64,000 bases of DNA from Rhodobacteraceae bacterium Alg231-04 (GCA_900143635.1 FREY01000003.1:511220-575219); one strand, 5' to 3'; counted from the stretch's first letter, positions 7,675 through 18,048 are shown. Notes: generated by a model from the sequence alone, not told the origin. Numbers and translations: made by a program.

Positions 7675-9863
7675 AAAGTGTATTTCAGACGATAGCCCGC
7701 TCCCTTGCGATCCTTCTGACCGTAGCCCTTCTTCCTTTTGGCGCGGCGCAAGCGAATGAGCTCGCGAATTTCCTCAGCGATCTGGAACCCGCCGACCTGG
7801 CGCCCGGCGCTGATGCCTTCGGTCCTGTTTCGCCCGAGACCAAAGTAGCCCCCGTCCTGAAGGGTGGCGAAACCGTAGCCTGGGCGTTCCTCACCTCAGA
7901 TTTTGTTGGCACCACCGGTTATTCCGGCAAGCCGATCCACGTGGTTGCGGGCATCGATCACGATGCGGTGCTGACCGGTGTGAAACTGGTCGAACACTCC
8001 GAACCGATCATCCTGATCGGCATCCCCAACTCGAAAATGATCGCCCTGACCGAAGGTTACACCGGCCTGGATCTGAAGATCGAAGCCGAGACCGGCGGCG
8101 AGGGCCATGACCTCGACATCATCTCGGGCGCAACCGTCACCATCATGGTGATCGACGACAGTCTGGTGCGCGCGGGCATCAAGGTGTCGCGCCTGATGGG
8201 TCTTGGCGGGTTGGCTCCGACGCAGGCCGAGGGGCCGAAACGCGAAATCGACATGGGTCAGAACATGGTCTCCGACTGGACCACGCTGGCCGGTGACGGA
8301 TCCGTCCGCCGCATGACGCTGGACGTGGGTCAGGTGAATGCCGCCTTTGAGGCCACAGGCGATGCCAAAGCGATAAAACGCCCTGAGCGCGGCGAGCCGG
8401 AAGACACGTTCATCGACATGCATATGGCGCTGGTCTCGGTGCCGTCGATCGGTCGCAGCCTGTTGGGTGAAGGGGAATACAAAAACCTCACCGAATGGCT
8501 GGAAGAGGGCGAGCACGCCATTCTGGTGCTAGGGCGCGGGTCATACAGCTTCAAAGGTTCCGGCTATGTGCGCGGTGGCATCTTTGACCGTATCCAGCTG
8601 ATCCAAGGCGATGATTCTGTTCGCTTCTTTGACAAGCAGCAGCGCCGTCTGGGCGATCTGGCCACCGAAGACAGCCCCACCTTTACCGAGCTGGACATCT
8701 TCAAGATCCCCGCCGATGCAGAGTTTGACCCTGCCGAACCCTTCCGTATGCAGCTGCTGGTTCAGCGTGCGATTGGCGCAGTAGAGAAGGTCTTCCTGAC
8801 CTTCGACCTTGGCTACAAACTGCCGGAAAGCTACCTGTTGCCTGCGGCTGCGGCCCCGGTCGCGCTTGTCGACAATGCCGAAGATGAGGCCAATGCAAAG
8901 GCCGCCCTTTGGCAGCGCATCTGGCGCGACAAGACGGTTGAGATTGGCGTCCTTGGCACCATGCTGCTGGTGCTGACCGGCGTCTTCTTCTTCCAGTTCC
9001 ACGCCACCATGAATGCCCGCGTCTTCTTCTGGTTCCGGATGAGCTTCCTCACAGTGTCGCTGGTGTTCCTCGGCTGGTACACCAATGCGCAGTTGTCGGT
9101 GGTGAACCTAATGGCGCTGGCCGGTTCCCTGCGGTCCGGTTTCACATGGGACGCCTTCCTGATGGATCCGCTGGTCTTCATCCAATGGTTCGCCATTGCT
9201 GCTGCCCTGCTGTTCTGGGGTCGCGGTGCCTATTGCGGCTGGCTCTGCCCCTTTGGCGCCCTGCAGGAGCTGACCAACAAGATCGCGCGCGCCTTCAAAG
9301 TGCCGCAGATCACTCTGCCCTGGGGCCTGCACGAGCGCCTCTGGCCGCTGAAATACATGATCTTCCTTGGTCTGTTTGGTCTGTCCATCGTCTCTATCCC
9401 TCTGGCCGAGACCTATGCCGAGATTGAACCCTTCAAAACCGCGATCATCCTAAAATTCGTCCGCGAATGGCCCTTCGTTGTCTTTGCTCTCGTGCTGCTT
9501 GGCCTTGGGCTGTTCATCGAACGTTTCTACTGCCGTTACCTTTGCCCGCTCGGCGCGGCACTGGCGATCCCGGCGCGGATGCGGATGTTCGACTGGCTGC
9601 GCCGCTACAAGGAATGCGGCAGCCCCTGCCAGACCTGTGCCAATGAATGCCCGGTACAGGCCATTCACCCCACTGGTGAGATCAACCCGAACGAATGCGT
9701 CGACTGCATGCATTGTCAGGTTCTCTACCAATCCGAAACCAAATGCCCGGTGGTGATCAAACAGATCAAACGCCGCGCCAAGACCGGGTCTGTTGACCTG
9801 AACATTCCGCTGGGCAAGCCCCCTGCGGGCCACCCCAACGCCAACAAAACAACTACTTCCTGA
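7665..9863 (+). CDS. nosR: NosR, membrane flavo-iron-sulphur protein for N2O reduction
   Basis: The 732-residue protein has an N-terminal signal/anchor (about 5-30) and a periplasmic FMN-binding domain with DIISGATVT, where Thr157 is the expected covalent FMN site. A membrane region with two CxxxCP motifs follows (CGWLCPFG at 524, CRYLCPLG at 623). It ends in a cytoplasmic ferredoxin-like domain with two cysteine clusters (about 651-703). NosR is known to be needed for nosZ expression and electron delivery to N2O reductase. AGGAG stands 7 bases before the ATG. Eleven bases separate it from nosZ. No ApbE/NosX flavin transferase is encoded nearby. Confidence 0.96.
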   Translation: MGMKSVFQTIARSLAILLTVALLPFGAAQANELANFLSDLEPADLAPGADAFGPVSPETKVAPVLKGGETVAWAFLTSDFVGTTGYSGKPIHVVAGIDHDAVLTGVKLVEHSEPIILIGIPNSKMIALTEGYTGLDLKIEAETGGEGHDLDIISGATVTIMVIDDSLVRAGIKVSRLMGLGGLAPTQAEGPKREIDMGQNMVSDWTTLAGDGSVRRMTLDVGQVNAAFEATGDAKAIKRPERGEPEDTFIDMHMALVSVPSIGRSLLGEGEYKNLTEWLEEGEHAILVLGRGSYSFKGSGYVRGGIFDRIQLIQGDDSVRFFDKQQRRLGDLATEDSPTFTELDIFKIPADAEFDPAEPFRMQLLVQRAIGAVEKVFLTFDLGYKLPESYLLPAAAAPVALVDNAEDEANAKAALWQRIWRDKTVEIGVLGTMLLVLTGVFFFQFHATMNARVFFWFRMSFLTVSLVFLGWYTNAQLSVVNLMALAGSLRSGFTWDAFLMDPLVFIQWFAIAAALLFWGRGAYCGWLCPFGALQELTNKIARAFKVPQITLPWGLHERLWPLKYMIFLGLFGLSIVSIPLAETYAEIEPFKTAIILKFVREWPFVVFALVLLGLGLFIERFYCRYLCPLGAALAIPARMRMFDWLRRYKECGSPCQTCANECPVQAIHPTGEINPNECVDCMHCQVLYQSETKCPVVIKQIKRRAKTGSVDLNIPLGKPPAGHPNANKTTTS

Positions 9864-9874
9864 AGGAGGACACG

Positions 9875-11782
9875 ATGTCTGATCAAGATAAAACACTAAA
9901 CGTTTCCCGCCGCGGTCTGCTGGGCGCCACTGCCACCGGTGCCGTCATGGCTGCCACTGGCGCCGGCTCCATGCTGATGACTGCCAAGGAAGCATCTGCT
10001 GCTGCCAATGCCTCGCTCGCACCGGGTGAACTGGACGACTATTACGGCTTCTGGTCCTCGGGTCAGACCGGCGAGCTGCGCATCATGGGCGTGCCCTCCA
10101 TGCGTGAATTCATGCGCGTTCCGGTTTTCAACCGCTGCTCGGCCACTGGCTGGGGCCAGACCAATGAATCCAAAAAAATCCTGACCGAAGGCCTGCTGCC
10201 CGAGACCAAGGAATTCCTCGCTGCTAACGGCAAGGAAACCTACGACAACGGCGACCTTCACCACCCGCACATGTCCTTCACCGACGGTGTCTATGACGGC
10301 CGCTTCCTGTTCATGAACGACAAGGCCAACACCCGCGTCGCCCGTGTGCGCTGCGACGTGATGAAATGCGACAAGATCATCGAGATCCCCAACGCAATGG
10401 ACATCCACGGTCTGCGTCCGCAGAAATTCCCGCGCACCGGCTATGTCTTTGCCAACGGTGAGCACGAAGCGCCGCTGGTCAACGACGGCAAGATCCTGGA
10501 TGAGCCCGAACAGTATGTGAACATCTTCAGCGCCATTGACGGCGACGAGATGGAAGTGGCCTGGCAGGTGATCGTATCCGGTAACCTCGACAACACCGAC
10601 TGTGACTATCAGGGCAAATACGCCTTCTCGACCTCCTACAACTCGGAAATGGGCATGACCCTGGCCGAGATGACCGAGAACGAGATGGACCACGTTGTTG
10701 TCTTCAACCTGGCCGAAATCGAAGCCGGTGTTGCCGCTGGTGACTATCAGGAACTGAACGGCGTCAAAGTTCTGGATGGCCGCAAAGGTCAGAACAAGAA
10801 CTACACCCGCTACATCCCGATCCCGAACTCGCCGCACGGCGTGAACGCGGCACCCGACAAGAAACACATCATGATCAACGGCAAACTGTCCCCGACTGTT
10901 TCCGTCATTGATGTGGACAAGGTCGACGCCCTGTTCTCCGCTGGCGCAGACGAGCGTTCGTGCATCGTGGCAGAGCCGGAACTGGGCCTGGGTCCGCTCC
11001 ACACTGCTTTCGACAACAAGGGCAACGCCTACACCACCCTGTTCCTCGACAGCCAAGTGGTGAAGTGGGACATCGCCAAGGCAATCGAAGCCTTCGCAGG
11101 TGCCGATGTTGATCCGATCCTCGACAAAGTCGACGTGCACTACCAGCCGGGTCACAACTCCACCTCCATGGGCGAAACTGCCGATGCTGACGGCAAGTGG
11201 CTGATTTCGATGAACAAGTTCTCGAAAGACCGCTTCCTGAACGTGGGCCCACTGAAGCCCGAGAACGAGCAGCTGATCGACATCTCCGGCGACAAGATGA
11301 AGGTGGTCCACGACGGCCCAACCTTCGCCGAGCCGCATGACTCGATCATCGTTCGCCGCGACATCGTCAACCCGGTCAACGTCTGGGACCGCAACGACCC
11401 GATGTGGGAAGATGCACGCCAGCAGGCCGCAGCAGACGGCATCGACCTGGAAGAAGGCGCGGAAGAGCCGATCCGGGATGGCAACAAGGTCCGCGTTTAC
11501 ATGACCTCTCAGGCGCCGAACTTCTCGATGGAGAAATTCACCGTCAAACAGGGTGATGAGGTGACCGTCTATGTGACCAACCTCGACGATGTGGACGATG
11601 TGACCCACGGCTTCTGCCTGGCGAACTTCGGCGTCGCGATGGAGATTGGTCCGATGGCGACCGCATCCGTGACTTTTGTTGCTGAACGTCCCGGCGTACA
11701 CTGGTTCTACTGCCAGTGGTTCTGCCACGCGCTCCACATGGAGATGCGCGGCCGGATGATGGTCGAACCTCGCGAGGCTTAA
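9875..11782 (+). CDS. nosZ: Nitrous-oxide reductase NosZ (TAT-exported, clade I)
   Basis: The 635-residue precursor of the periplasmic copper enzyme reduces N2O to N2. The N-terminus carries a twin-arginine signal (SRRGLLG, Arg12-Arg13), which marks clade I enzymes exported folded. The DLHHPHM motif (His129, His130, His132) supplies ligands of the four-copper CuZ centre in the beta-propeller. The C-terminal cupredoxin domain has the CuA motif [12 protein letters not shown] with Cys613, Cys617, His621 and Met624. All key residues are present, so the enzyme looks functional. AGGAGG precedes the start closely. Confidence 0.98.
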   Translation: MSDQDKTLNVSRRGLLGATATGAVMAATGAGSMLMTAKEASAAANASLAPGELDDYYGFWSSGQTGELRIMGVPSMREFMRVPVFNRCSATGWGQTNESKKILTEGLLPETKEFLAANGKETYDNGDLHHPHMSFTDGVYDGRFLFMNDKANTRVARVRCDVMKCDKIIEIPNAMDIHGLRPQKFPRTGYVFANGEHEAPLVNDGKILDEPEQYVNIFSAIDGDEMEVAWQVIVSGNLDNTDCDYQGKYAFSTSYNSEMGMTLAEMTENEMDHVVVFNLAEIEAGVAAGDYQELNGVKVLDGRKGQNKNYTRYIPIPNSPHGVNAAPDKKHIMINGKLSPTVSVIDVDKVDALFSAGADERSCIVAEPELGLGPLHTAFDNKGNAYTTLFLDSQVVKWDIAKAIEAFAGADVDPILDKVDVHYQPGHNSTSMGETADADGKWLISMNKFSKDRFLNVGPLKPENEQLIDISGDKMKVVHDGPTFAEPHDSIIVRRDIVNPVNVWDRNDPMWEDARQQAAADGIDLEEGAEEPIRDGNKVRVYMTSQAPNFSMEKFTVKQGDEVTVYVTNLDDVDDVTHGFCLANFGVAMEIGPMATASVTFVAERPGVHWFYCQWFCHALHMEMRGRMMVEPREA

Positions 11783-11786
11783 AAAC

Positions 11787-13043
11787 ATGCGCTGGCTCCT
11801 GCTTATAACCGCTTTTCTTGCCTCACCTGCCCTTGCGGCAGAGTGGGTGGTGGAACCGCGCGCAGGGGCCATTGCTGAGACACTGAACCGGGCCGCTAAT
11901 GGCGACACGCTGCTTCTGCGGCCCGGAACCTACTTCGAACATGTCGTGCTGGACCGTCCTGTCACCCTTGACGGCGGCGGTGCTGCGGTGATCGACGGCG
12001 GCGGCAGTGGCACGGTTGTCACCGTCACCGGCGACGACGTGATCGTCAAAGGGCTGACTGTCATCGGGTCCGGGTCGGATCACGAAGAGATCGACAGCGG
12101 CATCAAGATGACCAAGACCGCCCAGAGCCCGCAGATTCTGAACAACCGGGTAGAGGGCAATCTCTTTGGCATCGACATCCACGGCGCCAAGGACGCGCTG
12201 GTGGCAGGCAATACTGTGGAGGGCCGCCAGGACCGCCACATGAATTCACGTGGCAACGGGATCTACCTGTGGAATGCGCCCGGTGCGGTGGTGGAAAACA
12301 ATGATGTGCGCTGGGGCCGCGACGGGATCTTCGTCAACAGCTCCAAGAAAAACATCTTTCGCAACAATTCCTTCCGCGATCTGCGCTTTGCGGTCCACTA
12401 CATGTACGCCGATAATTCCGAAGTCACCGGCAATGTGTCGATCGGCAACCACCTTGGCTATGCGGTGATGTTTTCGACCCGTGTGAAGATCACCGATAAT
12501 GTCTCCCTGAACGACCGTGATCACGGCGTGATGCTGAACTATGCCAACAAGAGCATTATCAGCGGCAATGTGATCAAGAATACCAAGGGCAAGTGCACCT
12601 TCATCTATAATTCCCACAAGAACGACTTCAGCGGCAACTGGTTTCAGGGCTGCGGCATCGGCATCCACTTTACCGCCGGTTCCGACAACAACCGCATGGT
12701 TGGCAATGCATTTCTTGGCAACCGCACACAGGTCAAATACGTCTCCACCAAATGGGTCGAGTGGTCCGAAGAGGGCACCGGCAACTACTGGAGCGATTTT
12801 GCCGCCTATGACGTCGATGGCGATGGCATCGCCGATACCCCTTACCGGCCCAATGATAGCATGGACCACGTGTTGTGGACGCAGCCTGCTGCGAAACTGC
12901 TATTGGGCTCTCCCGCTGTGCAGCTTGTGCGCTGGTCACAGGCGTCTTTCCCGGCCTTGCTGCCGGGCGGCGTCATGGACAGCAACGCGCTGATGGCCCC
13001 GGTCATGCCGGTGGCAAATGAAAAGGTCCCTCAGGATGGCTAA
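11787..13043 (+). CDS. nosD: NosD, periplasmic copper-site maturation protein
   Basis: The 418-residue protein has a Sec signal peptide (LLLITAFLASPALA) and a long run of beta-helix rungs rich in N-N-x and G-N-x-V/I repeats, the CASH/NosD right-handed parallel beta-helix. NosD works with the NosFY ABC complex to build the CuZ site of NosZ in the periplasm. It starts 4 bases after the nosZ stop and runs 8 bases into nosF. Confidence 0.95.
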   Translation: MRWLLLITAFLASPALAAEWVVEPRAGAIAETLNRAANGDTLLLRPGTYFEHVVLDRPVTLDGGGAAVIDGGGSGTVVTVTGDDVIVKGLTVIGSGSDHEEIDSGIKMTKTAQSPQILNNRVEGNLFGIDIHGAKDALVAGNTVEGRQDRHMNSRGNGIYLWNAPGAVVENNDVRWGRDGIFVNSSKKNIFRNNSFRDLRFAVHYMYADNSEVTGNVSIGNHLGYAVMFSTRVKITDNVSLNDRDHGVMLNYANKSIISGNVIKNTKGKCTFIYNSHKNDFSGNWFQGCGIGIHFTAGSDNNRMVGNAFLGNRTQVKYVSTKWVEWSEEGTGNYWSDFAAYDVDGDGIADTPYRPNDSMDHVLWTQPAAKLLLGSPAVQLVRWSQASFPALLPGGVMDSNALMAPVMPVANEKVPQDG

Positions 13044-13929
13044 CACCCTGATTGTTGAAAACGCAGACAAATTCCGCGGCAAAGCGCAGGTGCTGAAGGA
13101 TATCAACCTCACCATTGCGCCCGGTGAACGGCTGGCCCTGCTGGGTCATAACGGGGCTGGAAAATCCACCCTGATCAAGTCGATCCTGGGTCTGACACCC
13201 ATTCGCGGCGGTAAGATCAGCATCTGCGGCGCGGCGCCCGGTTCCGCCGCCGCCCGCGCCGCCACCGCCTTCCTGCCCGAGGCTGTCAGTTTTCATCCCG
13301 CCCTCACGGGGCGCGAGCAGCTCAACCAATTTGCCCGCCTTTCCGGCGTGCGCGCCGATGTGCCTGCTTTGCTGGAGCGTGTCGGCCTCTCGGACGCGCT
13401 GGACCGCCGCATCGGCACCTATTCCAAGGGTATGCGCCAGCGGCTGGGCCTTGCGCAGGTTCTGCTGGGCAACCCGAAACTGGCCCTGCTCGATGAACCC
13501 ACCAGCGGGCTGGACCCGATCTCGCGTCAGGATCTCTATGCGATCATTGACGAGCTTGCGGCCAAAGGCACCGCCGTTCTGATCGCCAGCCATGCCCTGA
13601 CCGAGGTCGAGGCCCGCACCGACCGTATCGCTATCATGCGCAAGGGTGTCAAAGTGGCGGATGACACGCTGGCGGCTCTATCCGCTGATGCAGCCCTGCA
13701 AACCAGCATCCGCATCACTGCCCGCGATGGTGAAGCAGACCGGATCGCCGCCCAAATCGGCGGAACCCGCATCAACGGCGCCTCGGTTGAGATCCACTGC
13801 GACGCCGCCGCCAAGATGGAAGCGCTGCGCCATGTGGCGGCTCTTGGCGACGCGGTCGCCGATGTCTCGATGACCCCGCCACGGCTGGAAGATCTCTACC
13901 GCCACTACGCGAAGGAGGATCACGCATGA
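13036..13929 (+). CDS. nosF: NosF, ABC transporter ATPase for NosZ maturation
   Basis: The 297-residue ABC ATPase has Walker A GHNGAGKS (37-44), signature YSKGMRQR (about 132-139) and Walker B LALLDEPTSG. It pairs with NosY in the inner membrane and powers NosD-dependent CuZ assembly. An upstream in-frame ATG at 13018 would add MKRSLR; 13036 is preferred because the family motif TLIVENADKF begins directly there and AAGG lies upstream. The end overlaps nosY by ATGA. Confidence 0.95.
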   Translation: MANTLIVENADKFRGKAQVLKDINLTIAPGERLALLGHNGAGKSTLIKSILGLTPIRGGKISICGAAPGSAAARAATAFLPEAVSFHPALTGREQLNQFARLSGVRADVPALLERVGLSDALDRRIGTYSKGMRQRLGLAQVLLGNPKLALLDEPTSGLDPISRQDLYAIIDELAAKGTAVLIASHALTEVEARTDRIAIMRKGVKVADDTLAALSADAALQTSIRITARDGEADRIAAQIGGTRINGASVEIHCDAAAKMEALRHVAALGDAVADVSMTPPRLEDLYRHYAKEDHA

Positions 13930-14750
13930 TTGCCCGCATTTCTGCCATCGCCGGAACCGAACTGAGCATCCTGCGCCGCAATATGTGGCTGTTCATGGCC
14001 ACGTTAATCATGGTGCTGTTTGCGCTGGCGCTGACCTTCGCAGGCTCTGCCCCCACCGGCACGCTGGGAGTGGATATGCTCACGGTTTCAGTGGCTTCCA
14101 TGACGACGCTCAGCGTCTATCTGGCACCACTTCTGGCGCTGATGATGTCCTTTGACGCCATTTCCGGCGACCGCGACCGCGGTAGCCTCGCCTTGCTGCT
14201 GACCTATCCGGCCAGCCGCGGTGAAATCCTGCTTGGCAAATTCACCGCCCAGCTGGCGGCTCTTGCTTTTGCCATGACTGTCGGCTTCGGCACCGCAGGC
14301 GCACTGGCGGGATTCTCCGGCGGTGCTTCTGCCGACAGTCTCATTGCTCTCATCCGGCTGGTTTCGACCTCCATTGTGCTGGGCGCGGTTTTCCTTGGCC
14401 TTGGCTATATGGTGTCCGGTTTTGCCCGCAGTTCCACCGCGGCCGCAGGCATGTCAGCCGGCCTGTGGCTGATCTTTGTTGTGCTCTTTGACCTCGGGCT
14501 TCTCGGCGCTGTGGTAATGGATGACGGCGGCACGTTCACGCAGCATATCTTTCCCTGGGTGATGGTCGCCAACCCGGCGGATGCGTTCCGGGTCTGGAAC
14601 ATCGCCGCCTCTGATGCTGTTGCCGTGACCAGCGGCATGGCAGGGGCTGCCAGCGCCCTGCCCGTCTGGGCCGCGCCTTTGTCGCTGCTGCTCTGGCCTC
14701 TGGCGGCCCTGCTGCTGGCCCGCGCCACTTTTGGGCGGGTTGAGCCATGA
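13926..14750 (+). CDS. nosY: NosY, ABC transporter permease for NosZ maturation
   Basis: The 274-residue integral membrane protein has about six transmembrane segments and the ABC-2 type signature (SFDAISGDRDRGSLALLLTYP, then SRGEILLGKF). It is the membrane partner of NosF. ATGA overlaps on both sides (with nosF and nosL) indicate coupled translation. Confidence 0.94.
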   Translation: MIARISAIAGTELSILRRNMWLFMATLIMVLFALALTFAGSAPTGTLGVDMLTVSVASMTTLSVYLAPLLALMMSFDAISGDRDRGSLALLLTYPASRGEILLGKFTAQLAALAFAMTVGFGTAGALAGFSGGASADSLIALIRLVSTSIVLGAVFLGLGYMVSGFARSSTAAAGMSAGLWLIFVVLFDLGLLGAVVMDDGGTFTQHIFPWVMVANPADAFRVWNIAASDAVAVTSGMAGAASALPVWAAPLSLLLWPLAALLLARATFGRVEP

Positions 14751-15268
14751 GACATCTTGCACTGCTGCTGATCCCGCTGGCGCTGACCGCCTGCAAAGAA
14801 GAGATCGCCAAGGCGCCACCAGCCCCAGTTGAACTGACGGAACAAGCGCTTAGCTACTTCTGTCAGATGAATATCGCCGAACATGGCGGCCCCAAGGGTC
14901 AGGTGCATCTGGCGGGCCACCCATCGCCGCTGTTCTTTGCCCAGGTGCGCGATCTGGTGGCCTATGTGAAGGGCCCCGAACGCGACGCCGAGATTACCGC
15001 GATCTATGTCAGCGATATGGGGGCCGCCAGCAGCTGGCGCTATCCTGGTCAGGACAACTGGATCCCGGCTGAGGATGCGCAGTTCATCGTCGGCGCCAGC
15101 GTGGCCGGCGGCATGGGCGCACCAGAGATTGTCCCCTTTGCCAAGGCATCTGACGCGCAACCCTTCATCGATCAATACGGCGGCAGCCTCATGCCGCTTG
15201 CCGATATCCCTGCCGACGCAGCCCTTGGCCCGGTGGATCTGTCGCGCCCGCTGGACACCCCGTCCTGA
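14747..15268 (+). CDS. nosL: NosL, copper-chaperone lipoprotein
   Basis: The 173-residue protein has a lipobox (LALTAC, Cys16), so it is a lipoprotein on the periplasmic side. The conserved CQM motif (Cys39, Met41), used for Cu(I) binding in NosL, is present, followed by the family's KGQVHL segment and a DMG..sW motif. NosL delivers copper to the NosDFY/NosZ assembly system. It ends the nos operon here: the nosX gene found next in Paracoccus-type clusters is not present. Confidence 0.94.
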   Translation: MRHLALLLIPLALTACKEEIAKAPPAPVELTEQALSYFCQMNIAEHGGPKGQVHLAGHPSPLFFAQVRDLVAYVKGPERDAEITAIYVSDMGAASSWRYPGQDNWIPAEDAQFIVGASVAGGMGAPEIVPFAKASDAQPFIDQYGGSLMPLADIPADAALGPVDLSRPLDTPS

Positions 15269-15612
15269 ACCCAAGCTGACGTTCACGCCTGACTTTCTGC
15301 GACCGCTCCCCTGTTCGCCACTCCGGCAACCGGTTGAGCCAGCCGTACTTTGGCCGTGCAAACGTTGTGTCCGCAGTCGCCCGGCTGGCGCGCCCTGTCC
15401 TCGAAACTCGCAGCAAACAACGGCCGGTTTTCCGCCGGGCTGGAGTCTAGCCTGATCCAACCCGCCCAGAGCAACCGCAACCTCTCGTGAAAAATCGGAG
15501 AAATCACGGTCAAACCCGCCAAATTATCCTATCACATTATCAATATTTTGGCGGCCTGAGCGACGTCATTTGGTCCAAAATTTACATATTTCAACTTTTG
15601 GGCCTAAATGCA

Positions 15613-15642
15613 TGAAAACCAAGGAGCCCCGGAGGGTTTTCA
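15613..15642. terminator. Possible bidirectional hairpin between nosL and tupA
   Basis: TGAAAACC (15613-15620) and GGTTTTCA (15635-15642) are exact 8-bp inverted arms around a 14-base loop. The site lies about 345 bases after nosL and 190 bases after tupA, far for a terminator, and has only short T-runs. Its role is uncertain. Confidence 0.35.
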
Positions 15643-15652
15643 CTCACTCATT

Positions 15653-15683
15653 TTATCCACAGGTTATTCACAGGATGTCCACA
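15653..15683 (+). other. DnaA-box cluster
   Basis: TTATCCACA (15653-15661, exact consensus) is followed after GG by TTATTCACA (15664-15672, fits TTATNCACA). After GG comes ATGTCCACA (15675-15683, 7 of 9). CTGTCCACA (15765-15773, 7 of 9) is further along, past an AT-rich stretch. The three close boxes share one orientation with 11-base periodicity, as in DnaA-binding arrays. Confidence 0.6.
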
Positions 15684-15833
15684 GAAAATTCCACACAGTC
15701 AACACTTAAAGTATGGTAGGCAACGCATTGATATTAATAAATCATTAAGGATTGGATCTCTCGGCTGTCCACAGGTGATTTCTACGTTTCATCACCTGCA
15801 AACAGCCCAGACGTTAACATTTACTAATCAGCG

Positions 15834-16637
15834 TTACTCTTTGGCATTAAATACAAAAAGCGCTTCGCCATTGATTTCATATGCATCGATGAGCTGCTTT
15901 GCCCGCCCGGATACCAACCAGTCTTCCAGCTTCTGAGCAGCGTCTTTGTTCACATGGGTGTGTTTCTCAGGGGAAACCGGGATGTAGGCGTATTGATTGA
16001 ACAGAACAGGATCACCTGAAAACAGCAGCGACAAACCGCCTTTGTTATGAAAGTTCAACCAACTGGCGCGATCAGCGATGATATAGGCATCCATACCGGC
16101 GGCCGTGTTCAATGCGGCGCCCATCCCGGCCCCAACAGCGCGGTACCAATCGCCAAAATCATCAACTGTCTGCCCAGCGGCACTCCACAGGCTCAGCTCT
16201 TTCTTATGGGTGCCGCTGTCATCACCGCGGCTGACAAAAATGGCCTCTGTCGCGGCGATCTGTGACAAGGCCTCGGCGGCGGTCTGCGCGTCTTTGATAC
16301 CTGCCGTATCCGCGACAGGGCCAATGAAGACAAAATCATTATACATGATCTCGCGGCGGTGGGTGCCGTTTCCATCCGCAAGGAAGGCCTCTTCGGCTTT
16401 GCGGGAATGCACCAGGATTGCATCCACATCACCGGCAGCGCCCAACCGCAGCGCCTGCCCGGTGCCAACAACCAACAATTGCACCTCGAGGCCCAGATCT
16501 TCCTTGATCGCCGGCAACAGGATTTCCGACAGGCCGGAGTTGTGAAACGAAGTGGTGACGGCCAGCTTCATCTCCTCGGCGGCGGCTGCGCCGACCATAA
16601 GAGCCGAAACCGCTAGGCCCATGAAATAGTTCTTCAT
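15834..16637 (-). CDS. tupA: Tungstate ABC transporter substrate-binding protein TupA
   Basis: The 267-residue periplasmic binding protein has a signal peptide (MGLAVSALMVGAAAA) and TupA-type motifs: TTSFHNSGL near the start, GTGQALRLGAAGDVDAILVH, and MYNDFVFIGPVADTAG. These distinguish TupA (tungstate-selective) from ModA. It is the last gene of a minus-strand tupB-tupC-tupA operon and overlaps tupC by 3 bases. Tungstate would supply tungsten-dependent enzymes such as formate dehydrogenases; none is in the window. Confidence 0.9.
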   Translation of the reverse strand: MKNYFMGLAVSALMVGAAAAEEMKLAVTTSFHNSGLSEILLPAIKEDLGLEVQLLVVGTGQALRLGAAGDVDAILVHSRKAEEAFLADGNGTHRREIMYNDFVFIGPVADTAGIKDAQTAAEALSQIAATEAIFVSRGDDSGTHKKELSLWSAAGQTVDDFGDWYRAVGAGMGAALNTAAGMDAYIIADRASWLNFHNKGGLSLLFSGDPVLFNQYAYIPVSPEKHTHVNKDAAQKLEDWLVSGRAKQLIDAYEINGEALFVFNAKE

Positions 16638-17344
16638 TCTACAATATCTCCTCTCAGGAAGGCGCGTGCCTGTTCTGTCTGTGGTTCGGCAAAGAAGTCC
16701 TGCGCCGGGCTGTATTCATGAATGCGACCACCGAGCACGAAGATCACTTCGCTGCCCAGCCGCTGAGCCTGGCCCATGTTGTGGGTCGACATGATTATGC
16801 GCGTTCCCCTGGCGGCGACTCCCAACAAAATCTCCTCGATCTCGCGGGTGGCGCGCCCATCAAGCGAGGCACAGGGTTCGTCGAGGAACAGAACTTCCGG
16901 CGCGCGGATCAGCGCGCGGGCCAAGGCGAGTTTCTGGCGTTCCCCACCGGACAGAAGATGTGCAGGGCGCATCACCGCGTCGCCAAGCCCAACCCGTCCG
17001 GCCCAGTCTTCGGCGCGGGCGCGCGCCTCGGCACGGGGGGTTTTGGTCAGCAGCAGCGGATAGGCGATATTGTCGCGCACATTGCGCCGCAGCATCACAG
17101 GCGTTTGGAACACAAAGGCCTGACGCTGCTGGGCCTCGGCAACAGGACAGGCCCAGTCCAATGTGCCACCGTTCATTCGCTCGATGCAGTGCAGCAGTTT
17201 CAGCAGGGTCGTCTTGCCCGCCCCGTTGGGGCCAATCACCATTGTGGTGCCGGTCTGACCAAGGGTCAGATCAACGGGCCCGACCAAAACCTTGCCCCGG
17301 CGGCGCACGGTGGCGCCTTTGGCGATCAATGGAAACATCGTCAT
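16634..17344 (-). CDS. tupC: Tungstate ABC transporter ATP-binding protein TupC
   Basis: The 236-residue ABC ATPase has Walker A (GPNGAGKTT), signature LSGGERQKLALARAL and Walker B EVLFLDEPCASLDG. The ATG at 17344 overlaps the tupB stop by one base (TGATG); a GTG one codon upstream is possible. It energises tungstate uptake with TupB and TupA. Confidence 0.88.
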   Translation of the reverse strand: MTMFPLIAKGATVRRRGKVLVGPVDLTLGQTGTTMVIGPNGAGKTTLLKLLHCIERMNGGTLDWACPVAEAQQRQAFVFQTPVMLRRNVRDNIAYPLLLTKTPRAEARARAEDWAGRVGLGDAVMRPAHLLSGGERQKLALARALIRAPEVLFLDEPCASLDGRATREIEEILLGVAARGTRIIMSTHNMGQAQRLGSEVIFVLGGRIHEYSPAQDFFAEPQTEQARAFLRGDIVE

Positions 17345-18048
17345 CACCAGCGCCCCTCGCTTTCCGTATGGCTGAGCCAGTGGATCATCAGATTTACGAA
17401 CAACGCCATGGCGATCAGGACAAAGCCAAGACCCAGCGCCAGGGCGAAATCACCCTTGCCAGTCTCAAGCGCAATCGCCGTGGTCAAAACACGTGTGGCG
17501 TGATCGATATTGCCGCCAACGATCATGATCGCGCCGACTTCGCCGATTGCGCGGCCAAATCCGGCCAGCGCGGCGGTCAGCAATGCCCGCCGTCCATCCC
17601 ACAACAGGGTCTGAATGCGCTGCCGCTTTGTCGTGTTCATCGAGATCAGCAAGTCGTGGTAATCGCTCCATAATTCACGCAACGATTGATGCGCGATAGA
17701 GGCGATGAGCGGCACAACGATGATCACCTGCGCGATGATCATCGCAGTGGGCGTAAACAAAAGACCCAAGACGCCAAACGGCCCAGATCTGGACAACAGC
17801 ACATAGACGACCAGCCCCACCACAACCGGCGGCAGCCCCATCAGCGCGTTCAATACGGAAATTGTGAACCGGCGCAAACGGAAGCGGCGCACAGAGATCA
17901 GCGCTGCCAGCGGAAAGGCGATCAGCGAGGCCACAGCCAGCGCACTCAGCGTCACCTTGAGGGAACGCAGGGTAATTTCGACCAGATCCGCATCCAGCGT
18001 GGCCAAAAGCCAGAAAGCCTGCGTCAAACCGCTCCAGATATCCGTCAT
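17344..18048 (-). CDS. tupB: Tungstate ABC transporter permease TupB
   Basis: The 234-residue inner-membrane protein has five to six predicted transmembrane segments and an ABC permease EAA-type loop (about residues 150-170, ending GFGRAIGEVGAIMIVGGN), similar to ModB/CysT permeases. It is first in the operon, which is unusual since binding proteins often lead. A possible promoter and operator lie just upstream (18073-18118). Confidence 0.88.
   Translation of the reverse strand: MTDIWSGLTQAFWLLATLDADLVEITLRSLKVTLSALAVASLIAFPLAALISVRRFRLRRFTISVLNALMGLPPVVVGLVVYVLLSRSGPFGVLGLLFTPTAMIIAQVIIVVPLIASIAHQSLRELWSDYHDLLISMNTTKRQRIQTLLWDGRRALLTAALAGFGRAIGEVGAIMIVGGNIDHATRVLTTAIALETGKGDFALALGLGFVLIAMALFVNLMIHWLSHTESEGRW

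Larger units (their letters stand above)
15269..15833. other. Non-coding region between convergent nosL and tupA
   Basis: These 565 bp have no credible gene. The first 200 bp are GC-rich. From about 15510 the sequence becomes AT-rich and contains an 8-bp inverted repeat (15613-15642), a row of DnaA-box-like 9-mers (15653-15683) with another at 15765-15773, and an AT-rich stretch (about 15705-15755). Both flanking genes point into the region, so it holds no promoter for them. Confidence 0.7.

Noticed and set aside
9896-11908. 670-codon open frame antisense to nosZ
   Set aside because: It is the codon-bias shadow of nosZ in a GC-rich genome; the translation is His/Val/Gly-rich and matches no family. 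The same applies to the long antisense frames at 4306-6258 and 57475-59595.
15269-15833. Full chromosomal or plasmid origin of replication
   Set aside because: DnaA boxes are present, but there is no rep, dnaA, parAB, hemE or gidA neighbour and no 13-mer array; only a DnaA-box cluster is claimed.
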